Shown here piece after piece: positions 1 through 8,484 of a stretch of 64,000 nt of DNA. Origin of the DNA: Janthinobacterium lividum (GTDB lineage: Bacteria > Pseudomonadota > Gammaproteobacteria > Burkholderiales > Burkholderiaceae_D); contig NZ_CP139976.1 in NCBI RefSeq assembly GCF_034424625.1, forward strand, positions 1,488,001 through 1,552,000, given 5' to 3'. The translations under genes were made by a program, and so were the position numbers. The notes under the pieces were generated by a model that saw nothing but the letters and a program-made list of their open reading frames with translations, ran no database searches and was not told where the DNA came from. Position 1 is the stretch's first letter, and each line of letters starts with the position of its first letter.

Positions 1-1
1 C

Positions 2-1000
2 AGCCTGCTGGCGGAAATGAAGGAAATGCGCAACAGTCTGGTGGGCATCGTCGGCCAGGTGCGCGTCGGTACGGAAACCATCGGCACGGCCTCGCGTGAA
101 ATTGCCGACGGCAATATCGACCTGTCGTCGCGTACGGAAATGCAGGCCAGCGCGCTGGAAAAAACGGCGTCGGCGATGGAAGAACTGACCTCGACCGTGA
201 AACAGAATGCGGACAATGCGCGGGAAGCCAACAAGCTGGCCGCCACCGCTTCGGATGTCGCCATCAAGGGCGGTTCCGTGGTGTCGCAAGTGGTTGACAC
301 CATGAGCTCGATCAATGAGTCGGCGAAGAAGATTGTCGACATCATTGGCGTGATCGATGGCATCGCCTTCCAGACCAACATCCTGGCGCTGAACGCGGCC
401 GTGGAAGCGGCACGTGCCGGCGAGCAAGGCCGCGGCTTTGCCGTGGTGGCGTCGGAAGTGCGCAACCTGGCCCAGCGCTCCGCTGGCGCGGCGAAAGAAA
501 TCAAGATCCTCATCGACGATTCGGCCGAGAAAACGGAACGGGGCACGCGCCTGGTCGGCCAGGCTGGCGTGACGATGGGCGAAGTGGTCGACAGCGTGCG
601 CCGCGTGACCGACATCATGAGCGAGATCGCCAGTGCCAGCCAGGAACAAAGCGCCGGCATCGAACAGGTCAACCTGTCGATCATCGAGATGGATGGCATG
701 ACGCAGCAAAATGCCGCCCTGGTGGAGCAGGCAGCCGCTGCGGCGCAAAGTTTGCAAGACCAGGCGGCCGAACTGGCCCACGTGGTCAGCATCTTCAAAC
801 TGGTCGAAGGCGAAGAGAAGCCGGCAGCGTATGTGCCGGCTCCCGTGGCCGCCGCACCAGTGGCCGTGCGCAAGCCGGCAGCGGCATTGCGCCCGGTGAA
901 GTCGCTGACCCGCAAGGCGGAAGCGGCCGCTCCCGTGGCCGCCGCGGCGCCACGCAAGGCGGCAGGCGCCGGCAGCAATGACGAGTGGGAAGAGTTTTAA
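2..1000 (+). CDS. Methyl-accepting chemotaxis protein, C-terminal part
   Basis: The frame is open from the window edge, so the N-terminal sensor, membrane segments and HAMP domain lie outside. What is visible is the cytoplasmic signalling domain. It contains the highly conserved hairpin tip ([20 protein letters not shown]) that contacts CheA and CheW. Long coiled-coil helices flank the tip and carry methylation-type Glu/Gln pairs. An Ala/Pro-rich linker follows, and the protein ends in EWEEF. This fits the xWxxF pentapeptide that tethers CheR and CheB in receptors such as Tar and Tsr. Chemotaxis signalling at the inner membrane is established for the family; the ligand cannot be inferred. Confidence 0.95.
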   Translation, partial: SLLAEMKEMRNSLVGIVGQVRVGTETIGTASREIADGNIDLSSRTEMQASALEKTASAMEELTSTVKQNADNAREANKLAATASDVAIKGGSVVSQVVDTMSSINESAKKIVDIIGVIDGIAFQTNILALNAAVEAARAGEQGRGFAVVASEVRNLAQRSAGAAKEIKILIDDSAEKTERGTRLVGQAGVTMGEVVDSVRRVTDIMSEIASASQEQSAGIEQVNLSIIEMDGMTQQNAALVEQAAAAAQSLQDQAAELAHVVSIFKLVEGEEKPAAYVPAPVAAAPVAVRKPAAALRPVKSLTRKAEAAAPVAAAAPRKAAGAGSNDEWEEF

Positions 1001-1060
1001 GCGCGGTCAACAGCGCACCGGAAATTGTAATTACCGTATCTGATAATCATGGGGAAGCAC

Positions 1061-1408
1061 ATGTTTGAGAATAAGCGTTTTATGAGTGTTGCAGCAGCCT
1101 TGCTGGTGTCCGTTTCTTCCGCGGCCTTTGCTGCCGAGGTGCCGGCGTCGTTCGATGCCAAGAACTGCAAGGCCGACTATCCGAAAGCCTCGCTGATGAA
1201 CGAAGAGCAGGGCACCGTGTCGATGTCTTTCCTGGTCAATGCCGATGGTACGGTTGCCGATTCGAAAGTCGACAAGAGCAGCGGCTTCAAGAACCTGGAC
1301 AAGGCTGCCATCAAGGCCCTGTCCGCGTGCAAGTTCAAGCCGGGCACCAAGGATGGCGCCGCAGCGCAAACCTGGACCAAGGTTGACTACGCCTGGAAGC
1401 TGGACTGA
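1061..1408 (+). CDS. Small secreted TonB C-terminal-domain protein
   Basis: A 115-residue protein with a clear Sec signal peptide (hydrophobic run then AFA-A) followed by one TonB C-terminal-like domain. The domain pattern is visible: YP near the start, GTVSMSFLVNADGTV, SSG, LDKAAIKAL and FKPG. It lacks the membrane anchor and Pro-rich spacer of true TonB, so it is probably a free periplasmic protein rather than the energy transducer. An in-frame ATG at 1049 is possible, but GGGGAAG at 1051-1057 favours 1061. It stands alone between the chemotaxis receptor and a lipoprotein. Its role is unknown. Confidence 0.8.
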   Translation: MFENKRFMSVAAALLVSVSSAAFAAEVPASFDAKNCKADYPKASLMNEEQGTVSMSFLVNADGTVADSKVDKSSGFKNLDKAAIKALSACKFKPGTKDGAAAQTWTKVDYAWKLD

Positions 1409-1576
1409 TCCACGTATTGCCGGGAGCGGGGCTTCCGGCATGGCCATATCCGCTACGGGCGGCGCCTGCAAGGGTGCCGCCCGTACTGTTATGTGCGCCA
1501 GCCAACGGCACTGTCGCCGCCGATTCTGTTACCCTCGAAACATACCTTCGGGATCTCCAATTACAAGAGGCCTACC

Positions 1577-2149
1577 ATGCAGCGCATCCTGACACTTTTT
1601 TCCCTGGCCGCCAGCGGCTTGCTGCTTTCCGCCTGCGCACCGCTGGGCACGCCCGTGGGCTTGCAGGCGGGGCAGACCGTGGCCGTCGTCAATAGCCTGA
1701 GCTGGGATAATCCCCTGACGGGCAAGCGCGACGGCGTGCGCACCAGCTGGCCCATCAAGGATGGCAAGATTGCCCCTGAATATTTTCCACTGGCGCAATT
1801 GAAGCAATGCGAGGCCGGCGGCAAGCCTTGCGCCTGGGGCGTGATGCGGGCGCAGCGCGGCGCGCCCACGCTGAGCTATGCGGACGGCGGCGTGGACTTG
1901 GCCGTGAGCGTATCGACCGATGTGGCTCGGCGCCAGGATGCGCGCCAGGGCGAGACGCAAACGGCGATGGCAATTCCGCAGGATGTGGCCGCGCTGGCTG
2001 GCCGGCAACAGGTGCAGCCCAGCTGGAAATTGAAGTATGGCAAGGTCGAGCAGGTCGAGCTCGATTACGGCGTGCGCTACCAGGTGTGCGTGCAGCGCTA
2101 CGATGCGGCGGGCAAGGCCATCGATACGTGCGCGATTCCGTTTATTTGA
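1577..2149 (+). CDS. Putative lipoprotein, 190 aa
   Basis: The N-terminus is a lipoprotein signal: a short basic region, a hydrophobic stretch and lipobox LLLSAC, giving a lipidated Cys around residue 17. The mature part has no family I recognise. It contains paired Cys (KQCEAGGKPCAW and a C-terminal VCVQRY/DTCAI) that could form disulphides in the periplasm. The frame opens further upstream at 1493, but only the ATG at 1577 puts the signal peptide at the N-terminus. Outer-membrane or periplasmic location is inferred from the signal. Confidence 0.75.
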   Translation: MQRILTLFSLAASGLLLSACAPLGTPVGLQAGQTVAVVNSLSWDNPLTGKRDGVRTSWPIKDGKIAPEYFPLAQLKQCEAGGKPCAWGVMRAQRGAPTLSYADGGVDLAVSVSTDVARRQDARQGETQTAMAIPQDVAALAGRQQVQPSWKLKYGKVEQVELDYGVRYQVCVQRYDAAGKAIDTCAIPFI

Positions 2150-2310
2150 GGAAACATGCCGCACGAGTGGCTTGTGGCGGCTTTGCCACATTTCATGTTG
2201 CGGCGTGCGTCTGGGTGTAACAATCGGTAAAAGCGCAGCAAAGCTCGACGTAATTTCTTATAGTACTTAATTAAGGTAGTACATGGAATTGGTACTTGAG
2301 GAGAATTGCA

Positions 2311-2697
2311 ATGAAAACCCTGTTGGCAGTAATTTCGCTGGCCGCCCTGGGTGGCTGCGCCGTGGCACCCCCCGGTCCCGCATATTACGGTTCGCGCGCG
2401 CCGCAGGGGGCCTACAATCCCTATGAATGGCATACGGTCTCGTCCGAGCCGGTGCAGTCGGGCCGCGTGATGAGTGCACCGCGCGTGGAATACACGAATG
2501 AACCCGTGTACGTGCAGCAGCAGCAGCCGGTGTACGTGCAGCAACCCGTATATGTGCCGGCGCCCGTGTACGCGCCGCAACCGTATTATTACAATCCGCC
2601 CGTGACGATCGGGCTGGACTTCATGTTCGGCTTTGGGCGCTACGGTGGACACCGCGGCGGCTGGGGCGGGCATGGACGCTACCACGGCCGCCGCTAG
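2311..2697 (+). CDS. Putative lipoprotein with PVYV repeats
   Basis: A 128-residue protein with lipobox LAALGGC, so probably lipid-anchored. A tyrosine/proline/glutamine-rich middle holds repeated PVYV/PVYA units, and the C-terminal tail is rich in Gly, His and Arg. GAGGAGA lies just upstream of the ATG. Repetitive, low-complexity exported proteins of this kind are common in betaproteobacteria, but I know of no assigned function. A strong hairpin follows immediately. Confidence 0.75.
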   Translation: MKTLLAVISLAALGGCAVAPPGPAYYGSRAPQGAYNPYEWHTVSSEPVQSGRVMSAPRVEYTNEPVYVQQQQPVYVQQPVYVPAPVYAPQPYYYNPPVTIGLDFMFGFGRYGGHRGGWGGHGRYHGRR

Positions 2698-2717
2698 ACT
2701 ATTGCACTTGCATGCAG

Positions 2718-2758
2718 GACAAAGCCGGACAAGCGTTGCTTGCCCGGCTTTGTCATTT
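2718..2758 (+). terminator. Rho-independent terminator
   Basis: A stem GACAAAGCCGGRCAAGC with a GTT loop, with its complement ending at 2754, followed by ATTTTA. It ends the lipoprotein gene. The stem can also serve the minus-strand small gene that converges on it. Confidence 0.8.
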
Positions 2759-2760
2759 TA

Positions 2761-2877
2761 TTAGTGGAAATAAACCGAACCCTGGTGCAGCACGTCCGCC
2801 GAACACAGGATGTACATCGCCGCCGCTGCCAGACCTATTTGCAAGGCGCCAAAGCTGATCGGGATGAGGCGGGACAT
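2761..2877 (-). CDS. Small hydrophobic protein, 38 aa
   Basis: A 38-residue reading frame starting MSRLIPISFGALQ. It is preceded on the minus strand by a good ribosome site (AGGAG, seven bases before the ATG). The centre (GALQIGLAAAAMYILC) could form one membrane helix. The frame extends upstream to 2979, but that part looks untranslated because the ribosome site sits inside it. No family is recognised. It would be an inner-membrane microprotein if expressed. Confidence 0.5.
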   Translation of the reverse strand: MSRLIPISFGALQIGLAAAAMYILCSADVLHQGSVYFH

Positions 2878-3014
2878 GTCGTACTCCTGAGTGGTGTGAG
2901 GTGTGGTCAGGCTTTCATCATAGGATGAGTTGATGCCTTTGGGCATCGGATGAATGTCCGCCGCCATGTAGGACAACACCTCGTGCCTGGCGCCCCGCCT
3001 CGCTCTCCGGACGT

Positions 3015-3461
3015 TTAGCGGTTTTTCCAGCGCACCACCGGCTCTTCCGGCGCCGTGTCCGGCACGTTCGAGATCGCCAGCCAGTGCGTCAGGCGTTCCG
3101 GGTGCTTGAGATTGATGCCCATGCCATCGATGATGCCGACCTGTTCCAGCATGCGCGCATCGATTTTCGCTTTCGACACCGTGGGCGCGCCCATGACCAT
3201 GCGGTCATACGCCTTGCGCGCCTTGTGTTCCCACTTGTGCAGATTGCTTTCGTCGAAGCGGTTCGCTTCGAAATATACGGTCAGGGTGCCATCGAGGTTG
3301 CCGAAGCCGACAATGCCCGCGCCCTTGCGGATGGTGGTGTTGTTGATGTCAAATTCCGCCGTGGGCACGAAAATGCCGGCGCGGCCATCGATGTCAGGAC
3401 GCCCTACGGGCGTTTCCTTGCCGTAGGAACTCGTTTCGGTAATGGTTTTTTCTGCGGACAT
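3015..3461 (-). CDS. Conserved hypothetical protein, 148 aa
   Basis: The start chosen is the ATG at 3461 (MSAEKTITETSSYG). The longer frame to 3584 begins with an Arg/His/Pro-rich stretch typical of read-through into a GC-rich leader. The protein is soluble, with no signal or membrane segment. It has a beta-rich centre (GAGIVGFGNLDGTLTVYFEANRF, split here by description only) and a basic helical C-terminus. I do not recognise the family. It stands alone between two non-coding stretches. Confidence 0.6.
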   Translation of the reverse strand: MSAEKTITETSSYGKETPVGRPDIDGRAGIFVPTAEFDINNTTIRKGAGIVGFGNLDGTLTVYFEANRFDESNLHKWEHKARKAYDRMVMGAPTVSKAKIDARMLEQVGIIDGMGINLKHPERLTHWLAISNVPDTAPEEPVVRWKNR

Positions 3462-3664
3462 GGTGCGTGTGTGGTGGCCGTGCCGGGAGCGCGATCGGGC
3501 CCGGCAGCGCCAGTCATCCTGTTCAAAAAATGCGTGCTGATGATCAGGGCGGGGTAGGGGCCCTGGCGGAGCGATGCTTGGCATTGCTTGATACCCCGCT
3601 ATTGTAGCGTCAATTTAATTCTTCTTGGCAACATTTACTGATGTGATGCTCCCGTTTTCCCATG

Positions 3665-3688
3665 AAAAAAGCCGCCTGGTCAGGCGGC
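3665..3688 (-). terminator. Rho-independent terminator reading left
   Basis: A GCCGCCTG-GT-CAGGCGGC stem at 3671-3688 is followed, reading leftwards, by six Ts (As at 3665-3670). The only upstream coding trace on this strand is the short relic at 3720-3780. Confidence 0.7.
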
Positions 3689-3719
3689 GGAGCGGCTGTT
3701 GCGCGACGGCTTTTCAGAT

Positions 3720-3780
3720 TCAGGCGGCTGCCTTGCGGTGCACCATGAAACCCAGCAAGCCCAGGCCCAGCTGCAATTTT
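3720..3780 (-). pseudogene. Possible remnant of a PEP-CTERM protein tail
   Basis: On the minus strand a frame reads KLQLGLGLLGFMVHRKAAA and then TGA. A Leu/Gly hydrophobic stretch followed by a short basic tail at the very C-terminus is the layout of the end of PEP-CTERM sorting signals. The PEP motif itself and the body of any protein are absent. A terminator lies about 30 bases downstream, where one would expect it. The call rests on about 19 residues, so chance similarity is possible. Confidence 0.35.
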
Positions 3781-3846
3781 TCCCCACAGCGAATGCGGCC
3801 TGCAGCGTGCTTGCAGCAAAGAATTTTTGTGACATCGGGGGTGTAA

Positions 3847-3883
3847 AAAAACCTGCACCATTACAACAATGGTGCAGGTTTTT
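3847..3883. terminator. Bidirectional terminator
   Basis: A perfect 16-bp stem, AAAAACCTGCACCATT, with a five-base loop and its complement, flanked by A and T runs on both sides. It terminates the leftward TonB receptor gene that stops at 3943. Confidence 0.85.
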
Positions 3884-3942
3884 GCGTGCAGCAAGCGTGC
3901 GCCCTCGCCTATCGATTCGATAGGCGGAGGCGGCGGATCAGC

Positions 3943-6054
3943 TCAGAACGCCAGGCGGCCCTGCAGGTAGACCATGCGCGGCGCACCCACCATCTTGCCC
4001 AAGTTGCCGTCCGATGTGCGCGTGAAGTAGCGTTTGTCGCTCAGGTTGTTGACGCCGGCGACCAGCTCCAGGCCCGCCTGGCCCGGCACTTTCCATTTCA
4101 CTTGCGTGTTCCAGGTGCGGAAGCCGGGAATGACGCCCAGGTTGCCGGCCGCGTTTTCCGCCACGGTGTTGGCTTCGTCGGCGAATTGGCGGCTCTGGTG
4201 GTTGCTCGACAGGTCGAAGCCCCAGGCGCCCAGCTGGTAGTGGGCGCCGACGGTATCCGTGTTGCGTGAATAGAAGGGCACGTCATTGCTCGCGTTTACG
4301 CCATCCTGCAAGGTCGCCTTCGTATAGGTGTAGGTGGCGTAGGCATTCAATCCGGCCAGCGGGCCGGACTTGTCGAAATGGTAGTCGATGGCCGTTTCCA
4401 GGCCCCGGTGATGCGTGGCGCCCACGTTGTAGAAGACGGCGCTTTCGCCGCTGCCGACGGACTGGATCTGGTTGTCGAACTTGATGTTGAACAAGGTCGC
4501 TTCGGCCGACAGCTGGCTACTCTTCCAGCGCGCGCCCAGTTCGGCCGTCTTGGCCAGTTCCGGTTGCAGCGGATTCTTGTCCGATTGCGAGTTCAGCTGC
4601 GTGTTTTGCACGGCGCCAAACGAGCTGTTGTAGTTGCTGAACAGGGTCACGTTGTTGTTGAGCAAGTAGGCCACGTTCAGCGAAGGCAGGGCCTTATTGT
4701 TGAGCAACTCGATCTTCTGGTCGGTCGGCAAGTGGTTGAAGCGTTCGGTCTTGATGTGTTCGTAGCGCACGCCGGGCGTGATGCGCCAGGCATCGATGGC
4801 GATCTTGTCGTCGATATACACGGCTTGCGCATCGGTGGAATTGTCGGCGAAGCGCGTCGGCTTTTGCCTTACACCGCTGGCAATGACGATGTTGTAGATG
4901 GTCTCGTCGGCCCGTTCGGCCAGGTAGCGATAGCCGACGGTGATGTCCTGCGATACCTTGCCGGTCGTGAAGCGCTGCGTGTAGCGCGGCTCGATGGCCG
5001 TCGTTTCATAGTTGCGCGGCTGGCGGCCCAGGCCCGTGCGGCCAGCGTTGATCAGGGTGCTTTCGCGCGAGCTCTTGTTGTAATAGGCGCGCACTTCGAA
5101 TTCCTGCGTGCTGGAAATGGCGTTCAGGTAGCCGATGTCGAAGGCCTTGCGCTCGCCGCTCCAGTAATCGGTCGGGCGCGTGTTCTGGAACGGGTCGGCC
5201 TTGTATTGGGCGGTGGTCAGGCCGCCCGGCGTGCGCGACGTCACGTCGTAGTAGGACAGCTTGGCGTACACCTCGGCCGTCGGGCTCAGGTCGTAGCGGA
5301 ATTTCAGGGCGAAGTCGTTGACCTTCTCATCGCTGCCCACGCGCCAGTCGCTGCCGCGGATGCCGGAATACAGCACGGCCAGGCCCAGGCCGCTGTCGAG
5401 CTGGGTGCCGGCAAAGACGCTGGCCTGCGTATTGTGGCCCACTTCGCTGTACGAGTTGTAGCGCACGGTGGCGTCGCCCGTGATGCCTGGCGTGGTGGGC
5501 ACGCGGCGCGTCTTGAAGTTGATGATGCCGCCCACGTTTTGCGGGCCGAAGCGCACGGCGCCGCCGCCGCGCACCACGTCGACCGTTTCCACATTGGCCA
5601 GGCTGACGGGCGCGAACGACAGTTGCGGCTGTCCATACGGCGCCACCGACATCGGGATGCCGTCCAGCAAGACCGTGCTGCGCGGCGAATAGCGTCCGGC
5701 CAGGCCGCGCACGCCGATGTTCAGTGAAATGGCGCTGCCGGCGCTGCCCGAGTTGTCGCTGATCTGCACGCCGGGAATGCGGCGCATCACGTCGCTGAGG
5801 CTGGTCGCGCCCGAGTTCTCGATGTCATCCTTTTGCACCACGGTGCGTGCGCCCGCGAAATTCTTTGTGCTGGCGGCCATGCTCGTGCCCAGCAGATTGC
5901 TGCTGACCTGGATGGATTCCAGGATGGGGCCGGCGCCATCTGCGGTATTGGCCTCCTGTGCCTGCGCGGAAAAAGAAACGCCCAGGCAGGCGAGGGCGAT
6001 GGCCAGCGCGCACGGGCGCAGCGAAAAGGGCAGTGTGAAAGGTGTGGCAGCCAT
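3943..6054 (-). CDS. TonB-dependent receptor, FecA-like
   Basis: 703 residues with a signal peptide cleaved after SAQAQ, a plug domain and a 22-strand-type barrel ending in F (YLQGRLAF). The plug carries NIGVRGL, RSTVLLDGIPMSVAPYGQPQL and RGGGAVRFGPQNVGG. This is the signature of the FecA ferric-citrate subfamily of outer-membrane siderophore receptors. No FecI/FecR pair or transport operon is adjacent, and there is no obvious N-terminal signalling extension. It is therefore probably a stand-alone iron receptor controlled by Fur through the site just upstream. The substrate is inferred, not shown. Confidence 0.9.
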   Translation of the reverse strand: MAATPFTLPFSLRPCALAIALACLGVSFSAQAQEANTADGAGPILESIQVSSNLLGTSMAASTKNFAGARTVVQKDDIENSGATSLSDVMRRIPGVQISDNSGSAGSAISLNIGVRGLAGRYSPRSTVLLDGIPMSVAPYGQPQLSFAPVSLANVETVDVVRGGGAVRFGPQNVGGIINFKTRRVPTTPGITGDATVRYNSYSEVGHNTQASVFAGTQLDSGLGLAVLYSGIRGSDWRVGSDEKVNDFALKFRYDLSPTAEVYAKLSYYDVTSRTPGGLTTAQYKADPFQNTRPTDYWSGERKAFDIGYLNAISSTQEFEVRAYYNKSSRESTLINAGRTGLGRQPRNYETTAIEPRYTQRFTTGKVSQDITVGYRYLAERADETIYNIVIASGVRQKPTRFADNSTDAQAVYIDDKIAIDAWRITPGVRYEHIKTERFNHLPTDQKIELLNNKALPSLNVAYLLNNNVTLFSNYNSSFGAVQNTQLNSQSDKNPLQPELAKTAELGARWKSSQLSAEATLFNIKFDNQIQSVGSGESAVFYNVGATHHRGLETAIDYHFDKSGPLAGLNAYATYTYTKATLQDGVNASNDVPFYSRNTDTVGAHYQLGAWGFDLSSNHQSRQFADEANTVAENAAGNLGVIPGFRTWNTQVKWKVPGQAGLELVAGVNNLSDKRYFTRTSDGNLGKMVGAPRMVYLQGRLAF

Positions 6055-6139
6055 GCATGGATCTCCGTAATGACAATGTTTGCGCGGGCAATCGGGCGGC
6101 GCGACAACATCGTGGCGTGGATATCCGGCGCAAGGGGAT

Positions 6140-6160
6140 GATAATGATAATGATTCTCAT
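6140..6160 (-). promoter_or_regulatory. Fur box
   Basis: Read on the minus strand this is ATGAGAATCATTATCATTATC, a close match to the Fur consensus GATAATGATAATCATTATC. It lies about 85 bases upstream of the FecA-like receptor start, so iron-replete Fur should repress that gene. Confidence 0.88.
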
Positions 6161-6341
6161 TTTATCCGTCAATTGCGAATATTGCGTAGCGGCCATATGG
6201 CTGCCTGCGGGCGGAGAAGTGTTGCTGGCCCGGTACAGCGGGCGGCTTGGATTGCCGCCTGGCACCATTGCTCGGGTGCGGCGGCATTGCGCGCGCTTCT
6301 TGTATACTCCCGCTTTTGCAGCCGTCAGACGTAAACGTACA

Positions 6342-6788
6342 ATGAGCCAGACAACTGAAACGACACCAGGCAATCCCCCCGTGGAACGCCGTCAGGGCGA
6401 CCAGCCGGCAAGTGCTGCGCGCAAATTGAATCTGCTGGTGGTCGACGACAACCAGGAAGTGGGCGAATCGCTGGCCATGCTGCTCGAAGCGCTGGGCCAC
6501 CACGCGGTGGTGGTGCGCAACTGGCAGATGGCCGTCGAGCAAGTCAAGCTGTGCGTGCCCGATGCCGTCTACCTCGACATCGAAATGCCCGGCATCAGCG
6601 GCATCGAAATCGGCCGCCGCCTGCACCACAATCCCGAGACGGCCAACGCCGTGCTGATCGCCGTCACGGGCCACAGCCTGCCCATGTACATGGACGATGC
6701 GCTGGCCGTGGGCTTCCGCCACTTCCTCGTCAAACCCGTGCGTCTGGACGACCTGGCGACGACGGTGCAGTCGGTGCTGGCGGGGTAG
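6342..6788 (+). CDS. Stand-alone response-regulator receiver protein
   Basis: 148 residues. A polar N-terminal leader of about 28 is followed by one CheY-like receiver domain: acidic pair D35-D36, phospho-acceptor D79 in YLDIEMPG, the Thr of AVTGHS and the Lys of LVKPV. There is no output domain. Such single-domain regulators act by protein contact or as phosphorelay intermediates. No histidine kinase is adjacent, so the partner is unknown. The ATG at 6342 was chosen because the frame upstream runs through the Fur-box region. Confidence 0.88.
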   Translation: MSQTTETTPGNPPVERRQGDQPASAARKLNLLVVDDNQEVGESLAMLLEALGHHAVVVRNWQMAVEQVKLCVPDAVYLDIEMPGISGIEIGRRLHHNPETANAVLIAVTGHSLPMYMDDALAVGFRHFLVKPVRLDDLATTVQSVLAG

Positions 6789-7157
6789 GTTTTCGCGTCA
6801 TCAAGCACTGCCTGGCGAGCCTTTGCCTGCCTGGGGTTAAGCTGCCCCGTTTGCACGAAAGAACTTCGTCCCGCGGGTGCCGGGATTGTCTCCCTATGCC
6901 GTGCGCAAGCATAAGCACGGCTTCAGCATCGGGTATCTCTCGTTGCGTCCGCACAATTCTTGTTCCGAACGTGTTGCCATTGGCTCCAGGAGATACTGGT
7001 GCCGTGAGCAAACTGGCCAAACCTGGTATGCGAATGCCGGGAATTTTGGAAGTTGACATTTATACATATCCAAATGATCATGCGATAGTTTTATTGCTCG
7101 CTGGCAGTGTATTCGCACGGCCGGTGCATTCTCTGATGTTGGTTTTGAAGGGTGGGT
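6789..7157. other. Gene-free stretch
   Basis: No supported gene. An open frame without a convincing start runs from about 6876 to 7055 on the plus strand and resembles nothing I recognise. The sequence becomes AT-richer towards the next gene, where its promoter probably lies. Confidence 0.5.
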
Positions 7158-7634
7158 ATGAAATTTCTGAAGTGGTTGCTGATTGCTGTGGTGGTGCTCG
7201 TTATTGGCGTGCCATCGCTAATGGCTGCAGGTTATTATGTGCGTAACAAGATGGCCGGACCCGATGGCTGGGCAAAGGACGATGCGCTCAAGGCGTTGAA
7301 GGCGAAAATGAAAGATCCTGATTCGACGGTGATCCGCTCCTCGTATCTTGTTCACAAGCGCAAGGATAGCGAAACGATGGAAATCGTCGTGTGCGGTATC
7401 GTTGACGGCAAGAATGGCTTTGGGGCATATACCGGCGGCACGCGTTTTGTTTCCGTCAGTGCCGATCATGAAAAGCTGAACACCTTTGACACTTATATTG
7501 TCGAGATGGATGAAGCCAGCATGCAGGACAGGGAGGCGTCAAAAAAAGGGATTTCCCTGACCTCGTTCGAGGAAGTGTACTGGAATGGTTATTGTGTTGA
7601 TGCGCAGCACCCTGCGCTGACGACGAAATCGTAA
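7158..7634 (+). CDS. Membrane-anchored or exported hypothetical protein, 158 aa
   Basis: The N-terminus KFLKWLLIAVVVLVIGVPSL is a single hydrophobic helix, either a signal anchor or an uncleaved signal. The soluble part outside the membrane contains VVCGIVDGKNGFGAYTGGTRF, a Gly-rich strand-turn pattern I have seen in short exported hypothetical proteins. Two Cys could pair. The ATG at 7158 follows a GAAGGGTGGG ribosome site; a GTG six bases earlier is less likely. It is the last gene before the first island and belongs to the chromosome. Function unknown. Confidence 0.7.
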   Translation: MKFLKWLLIAVVVLVIGVPSLMAAGYYVRNKMAGPDGWAKDDALKALKAKMKDPDSTVIRSSYLVHKRKDSETMEIVVCGIVDGKNGFGAYTGGTRFVSVSADHEKLNTFDTYIVEMDEASMQDREASKKGISLTSFEEVYWNGYCVDAQHPALTTKS

Positions 7635-7656
7635 AATCGGGCGACCCTGTGTGGGC

Positions 7657-7682
7657 TGACAGGCAGCCTTGGCTGCCTGTCA
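7657..7682 (+). terminator. Terminator-like hairpin
   Basis: A perfect 12-bp stem TGACAGGCAGCC with a two-base loop, 23 bases after the stop of the preceding gene. There is no strong T-run, so termination efficiency is uncertain. Confidence 0.6.
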
Positions 7683-7724
7683 TTAACATGTGCGACGATA
7701 CTCGCAAGGAATCATCCTGAAAAC

Positions 7725-7760
7725 AAAAAAGGGTTACAAGCCGAAGCATGTAACCCTTTT
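7725..7760 (-). terminator. Left copy of the tRNA-His terminator
   Basis: Read leftwards this is AAAGGGTTACA, a ten-base loop, TGTAACCC and then a T-run. The same hairpin, slightly diverged, lies downstream of the intact tRNA-His at 27303-27340. This copy is the original chromosomal one, now separated from its tRNA by the island. Confidence 0.7.
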
Positions 7761-7769
7761 TATTTACCA

Positions 7770-7823
7770 CTAATTCTGTGGGGTGGCTGATGGGGCTCGA
7801 ACCCACGACAACAGGAATCACAA
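7770..7823. repeat. Left attachment site with a tRNA-His 3' fragment
   Basis: 54 bases identical to 27349-27402. From 7779 the sequence is the 3' part of tRNA-His(GTG), including the CCA end, T-arm and part of the anticodon arm. Identity breaks inside the anticodon stem. Together the two copies mark the crossover duplication left by integration of the island. Confidence 0.92.
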
Positions 7824-8484
7824 CCCTAGCGCATAACGAGAAATTTCTTTTTCAAATCAATTGCTTGAGATTTTATTTTTCCAACATTGATGAAGTTTTT
7901 CTCTCCAATCTATGCGGGCTGCAGACTGTCCGTTGGAAAATTTTGGAGCTGTTCAGTAGGTCACGTTGGTCAGCATTCTGTTCAGTCCGTACAGCATCCC
8001 TCTTCGCAAATCGGATACCAACAGCGCAGGTTGCCGGATACGCCCTTTTTCGCCCGTAGCCCAGCTTTCATTGCGTAGATTTTATTTAGGCCTTCCCCAC
8101 TTAAGGTATCGGGCTTAGTGTATATTCCAACGATATGAGACTATCCTTGTGGTCACGGGGTTAAGTTCGCCTAGTGACGGACGAATGTTTGTGATAGTGA
8201 GTAAGCTCCCTGTGTTGCAGATTTCTACGCCCGTGGAATGTCATCTTTCATATATTTAACGATCAGATTGCACTTGATCGCAAAAAAAATGAGGTTTAAA
8301 TAGGCTTGGCGCTAAGGTAGAAGCTATTTTACTTGGCGTCAGATGAATTTAACTGAAGTGCTTTGTTTTTGTTGGCAACCTAAACACATCATTCAGCAGT
8401 TAAATTTTGTGGGAAAATTAAATTAGCCCTTGGCCTGTTCGCACAAAGGTTCTTGGATGATAAAAATATACTTGAGAATAAGTT
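7824..8484. other. AT-rich gene-free stretch inside the left end of the first island
   Basis: About 660 bases between the attachment site and the DUF4062 gene. No convincing reading frame or RNA gene is seen. It is richer in A and T than the core. It probably holds integrase arm sites and the DUF4062 promoter, but I could not pick out definite boxes. Confidence 0.45.

Larger units (their letters stand above)
3462..3942. other. Intergenic stretch with two terminators and a possible gene relic
   Basis: No intact gene is supported in these 480 bases. They hold a possible PEP-CTERM-like tail relic (3720-3780, minus), a hairpin with a T-run reading left (3665-3688) and a bidirectional terminator (3847-3883). 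Confidence 0.6.

Noticed and set aside
7887..8078. A 63-codon frame near the left attachment site
   Set aside because: AT-rich stretch without a ribosome site or homology.
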